64,000 nt of DNA from Rhizobium leguminosarum bv. trifolii WSM1325 (lineage in GTDB: Bacteria; Pseudomonadota; Alphaproteobacteria; Rhizobiales; Rhizobiaceae): positions 806,001 to 870,000 of the forward strand of contig CP001622.1 in the NCBI GenBank assembly GCA_000023185.1, given 5' to 3'. Position 1 is the first letter of the stretch. Every line of letters starts with the position of its first letter. Below the pieces are notes generated by a model, which did no database searches, was not told the origin of the DNA, and saw nothing but the letters and a program-made list of their open reading frames with translations. Positions 1-7,384 of the stretch are shown here, piece by piece. The position numbers and the translations under genes are program-made.

Positions 1-24
1 CTGGATATGAGCGGCGTGCCCTGA
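1..24 (+). CDS. possible 3' end of an upstream gene
   Basis: Frame 1 reads LDMSGVP and then TGA at 22-24, followed 7 bases later by a terminator-like palindrome. This is what the tail of a gene entering from the left would look like. Seven codons cannot identify it. Confidence 0.25.
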   Translation: MDMSGVP

Positions 25-31
25 CATCACC

Positions 32-51
32 AGCCGGACTTAAGTCCGGCT
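32..51 (+). terminator. palindromic terminator-like hairpin
   Basis: A perfect 20-base palindrome: arms AGCCGGAC and GTCCGGCT around TTAA, followed by TTT. It lies just after the stop at 22-24. The T-run is short, so termination is likely but not certain. Confidence 0.45.
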
Positions 52-102
52 TTCCCTCGGCACGATCCGCATTAAATTCTCCTGATCCTTGCTGAAAGGA
101 CG

Positions 103-150
103 TCAGGGAGGTTCTAGCAATGTTGCCGACTCCAGTCAGAACCTCCCTGA
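103..150. repeat. intergenic inverted repeat with perfect 13-bp arms
   Basis: TCAGGGAGGTTCT (103-115) is exactly complemented by AGAACCTCCCTGA (138-150), with a 22-base loop. No convincing gene lies in 25-344 and no T-run follows, so this is not an ordinary terminator. It could be a solitary palindromic repeat or a mobile-element remnant. Nothing else is recognised in 151-344. Confidence 0.6.
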
Positions 151-344
151 TGACGCTTGAATTTATCGACCAGTGTCGAGCGTCCGAGCTCGGCAAGGAG
201 GCGATGAATAGGAATGCAGGCGGTCGGTCATAGGGAAGCGCGCGAAAGCGAGGACTTTGCTCCTCTGATGCTTGTGACAAGCGGCAAAGGCTGGGCGCTC
301 TGGCGCCATCCTGATGTCGACCCAAATGTCTGATTTCGCCTCCG

Positions 345-1517
345 CTACGAAGACCGGGTTTGTGATTTTGCCATCTGGCCGAGCCGGTCCGCCACGGGCT
401 CAAGGGTTGAATGCAGCTCGGCATCCACCTCCGTCAGTTGCATCAGGTGACGTCGAGATTGCGCGGTCTCGTCCGGGCGTTCGACAGACGAAGGGACGAT
501 TTGCTGGTCGAATTTCGACCTGTTCACTCGCGGTGGATCACGACCGGTTGCTGTTGCGGTCACGAGGCGAAGACAATGTTGTCTCAGGCGCAGGCACTTC
601 TCGAGTGCAAGCCGAACCACGAAAGATGGTTCGCTTTTTAAGATCGACCAGATCGTCGCAAGTGACAGATACGTGTTCCTGGCTTGGCGGAACTCCCAAA
701 ATGCGTATTTCTGGGTGGCGTTGATTGCGCTCCGCGTTGCGTATTGGGGGAGTTGAGGGTTTGCCGCCAGCGAACGCCTGATAACTTCCAGTGCGCCTCG
801 GCCCATTGGCAGGTGATTGGACGACATGTTGCCGGGATACTGCCGGTATCCAACCAGCCGTTCGGGGATGACTTCGATTTGATAGCGCGCGGCCAGCTTG
901 AGTTCGAAGTCGAGATCTTCGCAGCCGCCAATTCCTGCAGCTGCATATGAGCTGTCAAATCCGCCAATCTCGAGCGCGACATCCCGACGGACAAGAAGCG
1001 CGCTTCCGTTGCCGACATATTTGAAAGTCAGATGCCGGGCGAAGATATATCCTCTGGCGACATCGGGCCGGCAGGAGCGAAGGATCTCGTCGTCACTATT
1101 GATGATGTAATGCAGCACATAAACCGCAGCCCACTGTGGGGTTAAGCGATTGAGCGCATTCACCTGCTTTTCGATTTTCGTGTGATGCCAGAGATCGTCC
1201 GCGTCAAGAAATGCCACAAACCGACCTGCTGCTTCCCGGATGCCGGTGTTCCTTGCTGCGGCAACGCCGCGGTTTGGCGTGGACAGCAGGCGGATCCGCG
1301 AATCTGCCAGCGCCACTTGCTCGACCACCCTTGCCGTATCATCGGTAGAGCCGTCATTGACGACGATGATCTCCAGGTTCCGGTAGGTTTGGCGCCCGGC
1401 GGATCGAAGTGTGCGTTCGATATAACGGGAAGCATTGAAGGCCGGGATGACCACCGAAACCAGCGGCCCGTTGAAATGACGAACGTCCCTCCGATCCGTG
1501 TCTGAAGAGAAAAGCAT
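345..1517 (-). CDS. family 2 glycosyltransferase
   Basis: Predicted GT-A fold, family 2 glycosyltransferase, 390 residues, transferring a sugar from a nucleotide-sugar donor, probably in surface polysaccharide synthesis at the inner membrane face. The N-terminal half carries the family signature: VSVVIPAFNAS near 20-30, the nucleotide-binding NDGSTDD at 54-60, the DXD-like LDADD at 104-108, and a GGCEDLDFE acidic motif near 200 that would hold the catalytic base. The C-terminal ~100 residues are basic, with no membrane segment seen. ATG start is preceded by GAGGGATCTGGA. It stands alone, with no polysaccharide genes beside it, so the acceptor is unknown. Confidence 0.85.
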   Translation of the reverse strand: MLFSSDTDRRDVRHFNGPLVSVVIPAFNASRYIERTLRSAGRQTYRNLEIIVVNDGSTDDTARVVEQVALADSRIRLLSTPNRGVAAARNTGIREAAGRFVAFLDADDLWHHTKIEKQVNALNRLTPQWAAVYVLHYIINSDDEILRSCRPDVARGYIFARHLTFKYVGNGSALLVRRDVALEIGGFDSSYAAAGIGGCEDLDFELKLAARYQIEVIPERLVGYRQYPGNMSSNHLPMGRGALEVIRRSLAANPQLPQYATRSAINATQKYAFWEFRQARNTYLSLATIWSILKSEPSFVVRLALEKCLRLRQHCLRLVTATATGRDPPRVNRSKFDQQIVPSSVERPDETAQSRRHLMQLTEVDAELHSTLEPVADRLGQMAKSQTRSS

Positions 1518-1743
1518 TCCAGATCCCTCATTCGGCCAGCAATAATTCTCTTCGTTCTGATGATTGGCGATTCAGCCAGGCACTATTCCAACTTCGGGCG
1601 ACCCGAAATGAACTTTCGTCCAATGCAACTGCCCTCGCGCGGAAGGAAGGGAAGATATGGTGGCCGCAGTGGGCGTTCCGGATGAACTTGCCACCGCGAC
1701 CGCCCCTTTTCTTCGGGTGTTCTAACATGCGTCCAATCAACCT

Positions 1744-1775
1744 CCAAAAAGAAAGCCCCGTCACGAGTGACGGGG
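1744..1775 (-). terminator. rho-independent terminator of the DUF6894 gene
   Basis: Read on the minus strand directly after the stop at 1779: 10-bp arms GCCCCGTCAC and GTGACGGGGC with a 2-base loop, followed by a T-rich tail (TTTCTTTTT). A clean intrinsic terminator. Confidence 0.85.
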
Positions 1776-1778
1776 CAG

Positions 1779-2189
1779 TTAATTTTCGACAGAAGGAGTG
1801 GGCCGCACGACGGCATCGAAGGGTCGCGGTGTCAAACTTGCCCCCGGCCGGCCCGGCCCGTTACTCTCGCCGACCGCATTGGTTCCCGAGCCGACGCATA
1901 TACCCAGCAAAGTGGAAACACTCGCTTGGTGGCTTTGGGCCATCTCGGGGGTGGCAGCATCGTGATCTGCAGCAAGGAGGGAAACCTCGCGGAGGATCGT
2001 TCCCTCCTCGCTGCAGATTGCGATGCCGAGCGGAATTTTTTGCCTTCTGGACAAAAGAGCCGTTGCGACCAGTTCTTGAAGGCTCTCCATGGCTTCTGCA
2101 GTTGCGACATAAAGATCCGGGTACTCCTGGCCCTCGGTTTCCAATACTGAGCCATCCATGTGCGTGATATGAAAATACAGCGTCAGCAA
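1779..2189 (-). CDS. DUF6894 family protein
   Basis: A 136-residue protein opening with LTLYFHITHMDGSVLETEG, the short beta-hairpin pattern of the DUF6894 family (small rhizobial proteins starting with an aromatic-rich FHI strand and a D/E-G-x-E segment). A helix with ATAEAMESLQELVATAL follows, then an IAICSEEG strand. The last ~55 residues are low-complexity, rich in S, G and P, and go beyond the usual ~80-residue domain. No signal peptide or membrane segment. Function of the family is unknown. Monocistronic, with its own terminator. Confidence 0.75.
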   Translation of the reverse strand: MLTLYFHITHMDGSVLETEGQEYPDLYVATAEAMESLQELVATALLSRRQKIPLGIAICSEEGTILREVSLLAADHDAATPEMAQSHQASVSTLLGICVGSGTNAVGESNGPGRPGASLTPRPFDAVVRPTPSVEN

Positions 2190-2647
2190 GGTACACCTCC
2201 TTCACAGGTGCTGATTAACGCGGATCTGCTTCAGAAGTTTCGGTCAACCGTACACTCGCTCGAGCGGCGCCACCGCAAAGCTTTGGAGGGGCGGATCGCG
2301 ATCCGGAATCAGAGACAGGAATCGTGAGTCAGAAGCGCGTGGCAGCTCTGCTTCACGGCGGATCGGATGGGGTCGGCGACTGGCACCGAAATGGACCAGC
2401 CTCAGCTTCGGCTTCTTGTCACGATTTATCGCCGGCGTCTTCGTCTCGGACCGCAGCTCGGTCTCCAGCCCGATCACGCCTGCCGCGCATGGTTCGATCC
2501 CTGATTGATTTCGGATATCAACCGACGTATAGCTCTTGAGGTACGTGCATCATTCCCATGCCTGACGGGCGGAGACGAGCGTTGCGAGGCCAGGGTTTCC
2601 GGACCTACAGTTCGGCCAGGGAGTGAATGGGATTTCGGGAGGGGATC
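2190..2647. other. 458-bp region without a supported gene
   Basis: Only short overlapping reading frames on both strands with arginine/serine-rich, unconserved-looking translations. The left end should hold the DUF6894 promoter and the right end the PPOX promoter. No repeat or hairpin stands out. Confidence 0.4.
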
Positions 2648-3298
2648 ATGACGGGTTTGCAACTCAATCCAGATTTTGCCATCGCGGATGAACAGTCGCT
2701 TCGGGCGCTGTTCGAGCCGACCCACGCTCTGGCAATCGTGAAGTGTCAGAATTCCCTTGGCGAGCACGCGCAGGAATTCATCAGGCGCTCGCCATTCTTC
2801 TGCATCGGCACGCAGAGTTCGGAGGGAAAGGCCGATGTCAGTCCGCGCGGCGACCCGCCCGGGTTCGTCAAGGTTCTTGACGAGCGCACCCTGGCGATCC
2901 CGGATCGACCCGGCAACAATCGTCTTGATACCCTAAGCAACATCATCGCCAATCCGAATGTCGGACTCTTGTTTCTTGTCCCCGGTTTCGACGACACATT
3001 GCGCGTCAACGGGCGGGCAAGTCTGACCAATGATCCTCACCTGTTGACGAGCATGAGCGTTGCCGATCGTCTGCCGAAACTCGCGATCATCGTCAACGTC
3101 AGCGAAGTTTTCATGCATTGCGCCAAGGCGTTCAGACGGTCCCACCTGTGGAGCCCGGAACATTTCCAGGACCGCACCGAGATGCCCTCGCTGATAAAGA
3201 TAATTCTGGATGAGACGACAGGGGCGCCGAAGGACGGGGATGAAATGCGGAAGATGGACGAAGACCTGGAACAAGCCTACCGAAAGACACTTTACTAG
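2648..3298 (+). CDS. pyridoxamine 5'-phosphate oxidase-like FMN protein
   Basis: A 216-residue split-barrel flavoprotein of the MSMEG_1061-like FMN-dependent PPOX group, presumably an FMN or F420-type reductase; the substrate cannot be read. Signature segments: SPFFCIGTQSSEGKADVSPRG (beta-strands contacting FMN), PDRPGNNRLDTLSNIIANP (phosphate-binding Arg and Asn), and VGLLFLVPGFDDTLRVNGRA (barrel core). The start at 2648 is preferred over an in-frame ATG 21 bases upstream because GGGAGGGG lies just before it. Single gene, no obvious partner. Confidence 0.85.
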   Translation: MTGLQLNPDFAIADEQSLRALFEPTHALAIVKCQNSLGEHAQEFIRRSPFFCIGTQSSEGKADVSPRGDPPGFVKVLDERTLAIPDRPGNNRLDTLSNIIANPNVGLLFLVPGFDDTLRVNGRASLTNDPHLLTSMSVADRLPKLAIIVNVSEVFMHCAKAFRRSHLWSPEHFQDRTEMPSLIKIILDETTGAPKDGDEMRKMDEDLEQAYRKTLY

Positions 3299-3531
3299 CT
3301 GCCCGGCGCGGGCTGAAGGCGGTCTAGGCTTTTCAGGCCTTGGCGGCAGGTCTGCTTGTGGAGCGTTTGTGATCTGCTAAGGGTACCGGTGTTCCGCTCC
3401 CACCTTGCCAGAATCATCCATTACTTGAAGTCGAATGCCGCAAACAGTGGACCGTCTGAAGTCGCCCGATTTCCGCTCACACCTTGTGTGCGCTCGATCA
3501 ATGGAAGACACGCCAACATTTCGGTGGGGCT

Positions 3532-3984
3532 CTATATAGGCATTGGCTGGAGTTCAAACGCCAAGTCCTTCGAGTATATCGAACCATAGAGTCCAATCGA
3601 CGTATCAAATGTAACCTCGATGTCGCCTTTAACAGGCGCGTCACAGGTTTCCCAATCTGATGCTGCCTCGTCGGCAGTAAGTCGGCGGATTCTAAGATCG
3701 AAGATGATTGAGACGGCACTTCCATGCAGCCTCATGCCGGATACTGCGCTCATCCGTAGTGTGACAAGGGCATGGCGGTCGCAAATGAATCGGCGTTGCG
3801 CATCAAGTTTGTCCGTCATCCTGAACGCCCGGATGGCCAGGAAGACATTGCCATTTACAATTTCCAGGCGCTCCAGGGATGCATCATGGAATCGCGGGCA
3901 GAAGCCGAACCAGTCTATGACGGCTTGTCCGCCAGCGAGAGAGGCAAAGAGATTTTCGTCGTTGTCCCTGTCAGATGATGACAC
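3532..3984 (-). CDS. possible Imm50-like immunity protein
   Basis: A 150-residue soluble protein. Residues ~20-40 read VIDWFGFCPRFHDASLERLEI, resembling the WPSFHDAEV-type opening of Imm50 immunity proteins, followed by alternating strands typical of that fold. By family, it would bind and neutralise a polymorphic toxin or contact-dependent effector. No toxin, VgrG or secretion gene is seen nearby, so it would be an orphan immunity gene or a related protein with another role. Assignment rests on the motif and length only. Confidence 0.5.
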   Translation of the reverse strand: MSSSDRDNDENLFASLAGGQAVIDWFGFCPRFHDASLERLEIVNGNVFLAIRAFRMTDKLDAQRRFICDRHALVTLRMSAVSGMRLHGSAVSIIFDLRIRRLTADEAASDWETCDAPVKGDIEVTFDTSIGLYGSIYSKDLAFELQPMPI

Positions 3985-4192
3985 GTTGCGGTACTCCTAA
4001 GGCAGTTCATCGCTGCGGGCGACGGCGGTAAGTTTGCCATGATGCTCACCCTCGGGACTGTATCGGAATATTGTCTTCGTCACAGTTCCTCCTCTGTATA
4101 TCGCTCTCATGGGGCTCCTTCCCAGCCAGCATCTTGAATCCGATCTGCAGCCCTTGGAAAGCCCTTCGATTCAAGGCAAGATCATCCCGACC

Positions 4193-4297
4193 TAAAGCAT
4201 GTCGCGCAAAACTGTGCAGCGGTTTTGCGAGAACGACATGCGTAAAAACAAGGACCTAAAGCGCGAGGAGCGAATCTGAAAGATCGCGACGCGCTTT
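4193..4297. repeat. RIME-like intergenic mosaic repeat
   Basis: A ~105-bp element beginning TAAAGCATGTCGCGC and ending GATCGCGACGCGCTTT, with two internal palindromic halves. Reverse-oriented copies occur at 13804-13908, 18302-18405 and 51247-51352, with fragments elsewhere. It resembles the Rhizobium-specific intergenic mosaic elements. It ends 20 bp before the deaminase start codon. Confidence 0.8.
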
Positions 4298-4317
4298 GGT
4301 GTCTAGGGGAAATCCTG

Positions 4318-4794
4318 ATGGAAAACCACGAGCCGTTTTTGCGCGAGGCGATTGCGCTCTCGAAATCCGCAATGGCAAACGGCGACGAACCGTTTGGCTC
4401 GGTGCTGGTGAAGGACGGCGAAGTCATCCTGCGCGCCGAAAACAGCGTCTTCACCGGCCACGATATGACCAACCACGCCGAGATGAACCTGGTTAAACTG
4501 GCGGCGCAGCATTACGACACTGCTTTTCTCGCCGGCTGCACGCTCTACACCAGCACGGAACCCTGCGCGATGTGCTCCGGGGCGATTTACTGGTCGGGCA
4601 TCGGGCGCATGGTGTTTGCATGCTCCGAAACGCGGCTTGGCGAGATCGCCGGGATCGGATTGAACGTGCCGAGCCGGGCGGTGCTGCAAACCGGCGCACG
4701 CATCGTCACGGTGGTCGGCCCCGACCCGAAGCTCGAAGACGAAGCCGCCGAAGTCCATCAGGACTTCTGGCCGAAGCATCTGGGCAAGGTTTAG
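4318..4794 (+). CDS. nucleoside/cytidine-type deaminase
   Basis: Zinc-dependent deaminase of the CDA/tRNA-adenosine-deaminase superfamily, 158 residues, the usual length for free-base or nucleoside deaminases such as guanine deaminase of the GuaD type. The zinc ligands and proton shuttle are intact: HAE at 53-55 and PCAMC at 82-86, with the upstream EPFGSVLVKDGEV strand. It should hydrolyse an exocyclic amino group of a purine or pyrimidine; which one is not resolved. A RIME-like repeat sits immediately upstream, so its promoter is probably inside or close to the repeat. Confidence 0.85.
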   Translation: MENHEPFLREAIALSKSAMANGDEPFGSVLVKDGEVILRAENSVFTGHDMTNHAEMNLVKLAAQHYDTAFLAGCTLYTSTEPCAMCSGAIYWSGIGRMVFACSETRLGEIAGIGLNVPSRAVLQTGARIVTVVGPDPKLEDEAAEVHQDFWPKHLGKV

Positions 4795-4881
4795 CCTCTT
4801 TCGTCCGACATGCGTATTCGCCGTCAACCGGATCTGGCGGACGATCACAAAGTGATGGGCGGCTTCGACGTCGTCTGGTGT

Positions 4882-5451
4882 TCAGGGATTGACCCAGCGG
4901 CAGGAGGTCAGCGCGCCCAGATGGTCGTAGGCAAAGACTGCGCGTCGGTTGTCGGCGTGGCGCAGTTGGAACCAGTCCAGCGTCTCGGCCCGGAATATCA
5001 GCACCCCGAAGAAGGCCTGTCCATCGGCGTCTGCGATGCTACCCTCGCTTGCCGGCCGCTCGCCGATGTCGTCGCCCGGCGGCCCGCCCATATAGGTGCT
5101 GCGCGTCGATCGCGGCAGCAGGCTCCAGGCTTCAGTCGCGCGCTCGCTTGCCGGTCCATTGAGTTCGGCCGATCCCTGCAGGCGAAGCTGCACTTTCGGC
5201 TGCGGGCCATAGCCGAGGATGGTGACCAAAGGATTGGCCGATATTTCCTGCCATTTCGGGCTTCTGACATCCGTATGGATTTCCAGGAGGCGCCGCCCCA
5301 CATCCACGCGCCGCAGCACCACCATGCGGGCTTGCGGCCGGCCGCCGGCGTCGACCGAACAGAGGTTCAGGTAACGGAAGGCCGACTGCGGATCGGCGGC
5401 AGCACCTTCCAGCTCGGCCCAGGCCGATGCATCGACCTCGGCGAGGTTCAC
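4882..5451 (-). CDS. pyridoxamine 5'-phosphate oxidase family protein
   Basis: A 189-residue PNPOx-like split-barrel flavoprotein. Visible blocks: FRYLNLCSVDAGGRPQARMV (strand pair with the RxxVLR FMN-phosphate contact), LEIHTDVRSPKWQEISANP, and a C-terminal DWFQLRHADNRRAVFAY segment resembling the PdxH substrate-side region. GTG start at 5451 overlaps the stop of a 21-codon reading frame (GTGA), so translation is probably coupled to it. Lies downstream of an SDR gene on the same strand, divergent from a LysR gene. Possibly an FMN reductase or oxidase partner of the SDR. Confidence 0.8.
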   Translation of the reverse strand: MNLAEVDASAWAELEGAAADPQSAFRYLNLCSVDAGGRPQARMVVLRRVDVGRRLLEIHTDVRSPKWQEISANPLVTILGYGPQPKVQLRLQGSAELNGPASERATEAWSLLPRSTRSTYMGGPPGDDIGERPASEGSIADADGQAFFGVLIFRAETLDWFQLRHADNRRAVFAYDHLGALTSCRWVNP

Positions 5452-5513
5452 CGTGTCGCCTCCGCCTCAGCCTTCTTCATCTCGCCGGCCTTGACGTTCC
5501 AGTTGAAGCCCAT
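5448..5513 (-). CDS. 21-residue leader-like small ORF
   Basis: Translation MGFNWNVKAGEMKKAEAEAT plus R. ATG at 5511-5513 is preceded by AAGGAGAA at 5-base spacing, the best ribosome site nearby, while the GTG of the next gene has none of its own. Its TGA overlaps that GTG by three bases (GTGA). It could be a genuine small protein or a leader that delivers ribosomes to the PPOX gene by reinitiation. No family recognised. Confidence 0.5.
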   Translation of the reverse strand: MGFNWNVKAGEMKKAEAEATR

Positions 5514-5545
5514 CGCTGTTCTCCTTGGCGTTGAAAGCGATCCTG

Positions 5546-6250
5546 TCAGACGGACCGGGTAAGGCCGCCGTCGATCTTGAGGCTCTGGCCGGTGATATAA
5601 CCCGCCCCTTCGGAAACCAGGAAGGAAATCGTTGCGGCCACTTCGGCGCTGGTGCCGTAGCGCTTCATCGGCACGCTGTCGCGGCGCTCCTCCGTCGGCG
5701 GCAGGCTGTCGATCCAGCCCGGCAGCACGTTGTTGATGCGGATGCCGTCGCCCGCATAGGTATCGGCATAAATCTTGGTGTAGGCGGCGAGCCCGGCGCG
5801 GAAGACGGCCGAGGTCGGGAACATCGCCGACGGTTCGGACACCCAGGCGGTGGAGATGTTGACGATCGAGCCGGACTTCTGAGCCTGCATGATCGGGGTG
5901 ACGAGCCGCACGGGACGGACCACATTCATGAAATAAATGTCCATGCCCGCGTGCCACTGTTCGTCGGTGATCTCGGTGATCGGCGCACGGGGGCCGTGGC
6001 CGGCGCTGTTGACGAGCACGTCGACACGGCCCCATTTCTCCATCGTGGCATCGACCAGGCGCTTGAGGTCGTCGTTCGACTGGTTCGAACCGGTGACGCC
6101 AATGCCGCCGAGTTCGGTGGCAAGCGCCTCGCCCTTGCCTGACGAGGACAGGATGGCGATCTTGAAACCATCGGCCGCCAGCCGCTTCGCGGCTTCCGCA
6201 CCCATGCCGCTGCCGCCAGCCGTAATGATCGCTACCTTTTCTACTGCCAT
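5546..6250 (-). CDS. SDR-fold protein with altered catalytic site
   Basis: A 234-residue short-chain dehydrogenase/reductase fold protein. TAGGSGMG near residue 11 is the dinucleotide loop, VLVNSAGHGP follows NNAG-type spacing, and INNVLPGWIDS and GAGYITGQSLKIDGG are conserved C-terminal blocks. The expected YxxxK reads FRAGL after SAV, so the catalytic Tyr is Phe and the Lys is Leu. It binds NAD(P) plausibly, but classical SDR catalysis is doubtful. First gene of an operon with the 21-codon ORF and the PPOX protein, divergent from LysR at 6367. Confidence 0.85.
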   Translation of the reverse strand: MAVEKVAIITAGGSGMGAEAAKRLAADGFKIAILSSSGKGEALATELGGIGVTGSNQSNDDLKRLVDATMEKWGRVDVLVNSAGHGPRAPITEITDEQWHAGMDIYFMNVVRPVRLVTPIMQAQKSGSIVNISTAWVSEPSAMFPTSAVFRAGLAAYTKIYADTYAGDGIRINNVLPGWIDSLPPTEERRDSVPMKRYGTSAEVAATISFLVSEGAGYITGQSLKIDGGLTRSV

Positions 6251-6366
6251 CGTCGCTCTCCCTACTCGATTTGCACCCGTTGCCGGGCGTTGATCCTTGG
6301 AATATCATGGGCTCCAAGCGAGATCGAACCAGTTTTCGTGAAATGTCCCAGTAGAAAAACTATCGA

Positions 6367-7254
6367 ATGTCCATGTCCGTCGGCAATCTTCCCTCCCTCA
6401 ACGGCCTCAAGGCCTTCGACGTGGCGGCGCGTCATCTGAACTTCCGGCTCGCGGCCGAAGAGCTCGGCGTCACCCAGGGAGCCGTCGCCCAGCATGTGCG
6501 GGGGCTGGAGGCGGAACTCGGGGTGACCTTGTTCGAGCGTCTGCCGAAATCATTGGCGCTGACGGGCGAGGGGCGAAGCTATATCGCCGACGTCAGGCGC
6601 GCCTTCGAACTGCTCGCAAACGCGACGGCGAACCTGAAGCCTCAGCCGGTCAAACTGGTGGTCAGCACCACACCGACCTTCGCCTCGAGATGGCTGATCC
6701 CGCGTCTTCCGGATTTCACCTCGAGACATCCCGATCTCGATCTCCACATCCTGGCGACGGACCGCATTTCCAGCTTCCAGCTCGACGGCGTCGATCTCGC
6801 CGTCCGATATGGCAGCCCTCCCTTCGGTCCCGGCCTCGCCGCCGAACTGCTGTTCGAGCAGGAGATCATCGCCATCTGCAATCCAAATCTCGTCGCCGAG
6901 GGAGCCGAGCCCCACAACGCAGAAGAACTCTCGCGCTACACGCTGCTTCACGATGCCCACAACTCCTGGCCCGAATATATCGATCGCTTCCTCGGCGGCG
7001 GCGATCCCACGCTGTTTCGGGGCATCAGCTTCTCACAGACATCGCACGCGATCGAAGCTGCCATCGCCGGGCAGGGCATCGCCACGGCAACCCGCGCTTT
7101 CGTCTCGACCGACATCGAGGCGGGCAGGCTGAGACAAGTCTTCGACGGCGCCCTCAGAGCACGGTCGCACTTCTATCTGGTGAAGCCGCGATATCGGAAG
7201 TCCGAAGCGGTCGAAAAGCTTCAGGACTGGCTGCGGTTACAGGTGCAGAGCTGA
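6367..7254 (+). CDS. LysR family regulator, GcvA-like
   Basis: A 295-residue LysR-type regulator: winged HTH at ~10-70 (LKAFDVAARHLNFRLAAEEL, TQGAVAQHVRGLEAELG), then the periplasmic-binding-like effector domain from ~95. The opening LPSLNGLKAFDVAARHLNF and the block FASRWLIPRLPDF are typical of the GcvA/AmpR-like branch. Divergent from the SDR/PPOX operon across ~116 bp, so it most likely controls that operon and itself. Inducer unknown. Confidence 0.9.
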   Translation: MSMSVGNLPSLNGLKAFDVAARHLNFRLAAEELGVTQGAVAQHVRGLEAELGVTLFERLPKSLALTGEGRSYIADVRRAFELLANATANLKPQPVKLVVSTTPTFASRWLIPRLPDFTSRHPDLDLHILATDRISSFQLDGVDLAVRYGSPPFGPGLAAELLFEQEIIAICNPNLVAEGAEPHNAEELSRYTLLHDAHNSWPEYIDRFLGGGDPTLFRGISFSQTSHAIEAAIAGQGIATATRAFVSTDIEAGRLRQVFDGALRARSHFYLVKPRYRKSEAVEKLQDWLRLQVQS

Positions 7255-7350
7255 CGGCCTGCTCCTAAGATACCCCTTCATGAAGCGGAACCATTTGACT
7301 TTTAGACCAGCCCAAACCGGTCATTCGACTGTCGGAAAATTCCGCCGCCG

Positions 7351-7384
7351 AAGCGCGCTCTGAAAGATCGCGACGCGCTTTAGG
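7351..7384. repeat. fragment of RIME-like repeat
   Basis: AAGCGCG, then CTGAAAGATCGCGACGCG and CTTTAG, matching the right end of the element at 4193-4297. Its CTTTAG border contains the TAA stop (minus strand, 7380-7382) of the large unknown gene. Confidence 0.7.

Noticed and set aside
2244..2477. 77-codon minus-strand frame in the 2190-2647 gap
   Set aside because: No ribosome site, Arg/Pro-rich, no family features; not enough to call a gene.
5448..6317. 289-codon minus-strand frame overlapping the SDR gene
   Set aside because: Translation is Arg/His-rich noise in the +1 frame of a clear SDR; only its last 21 codons (the small ORF at 5448-5513) are kept.
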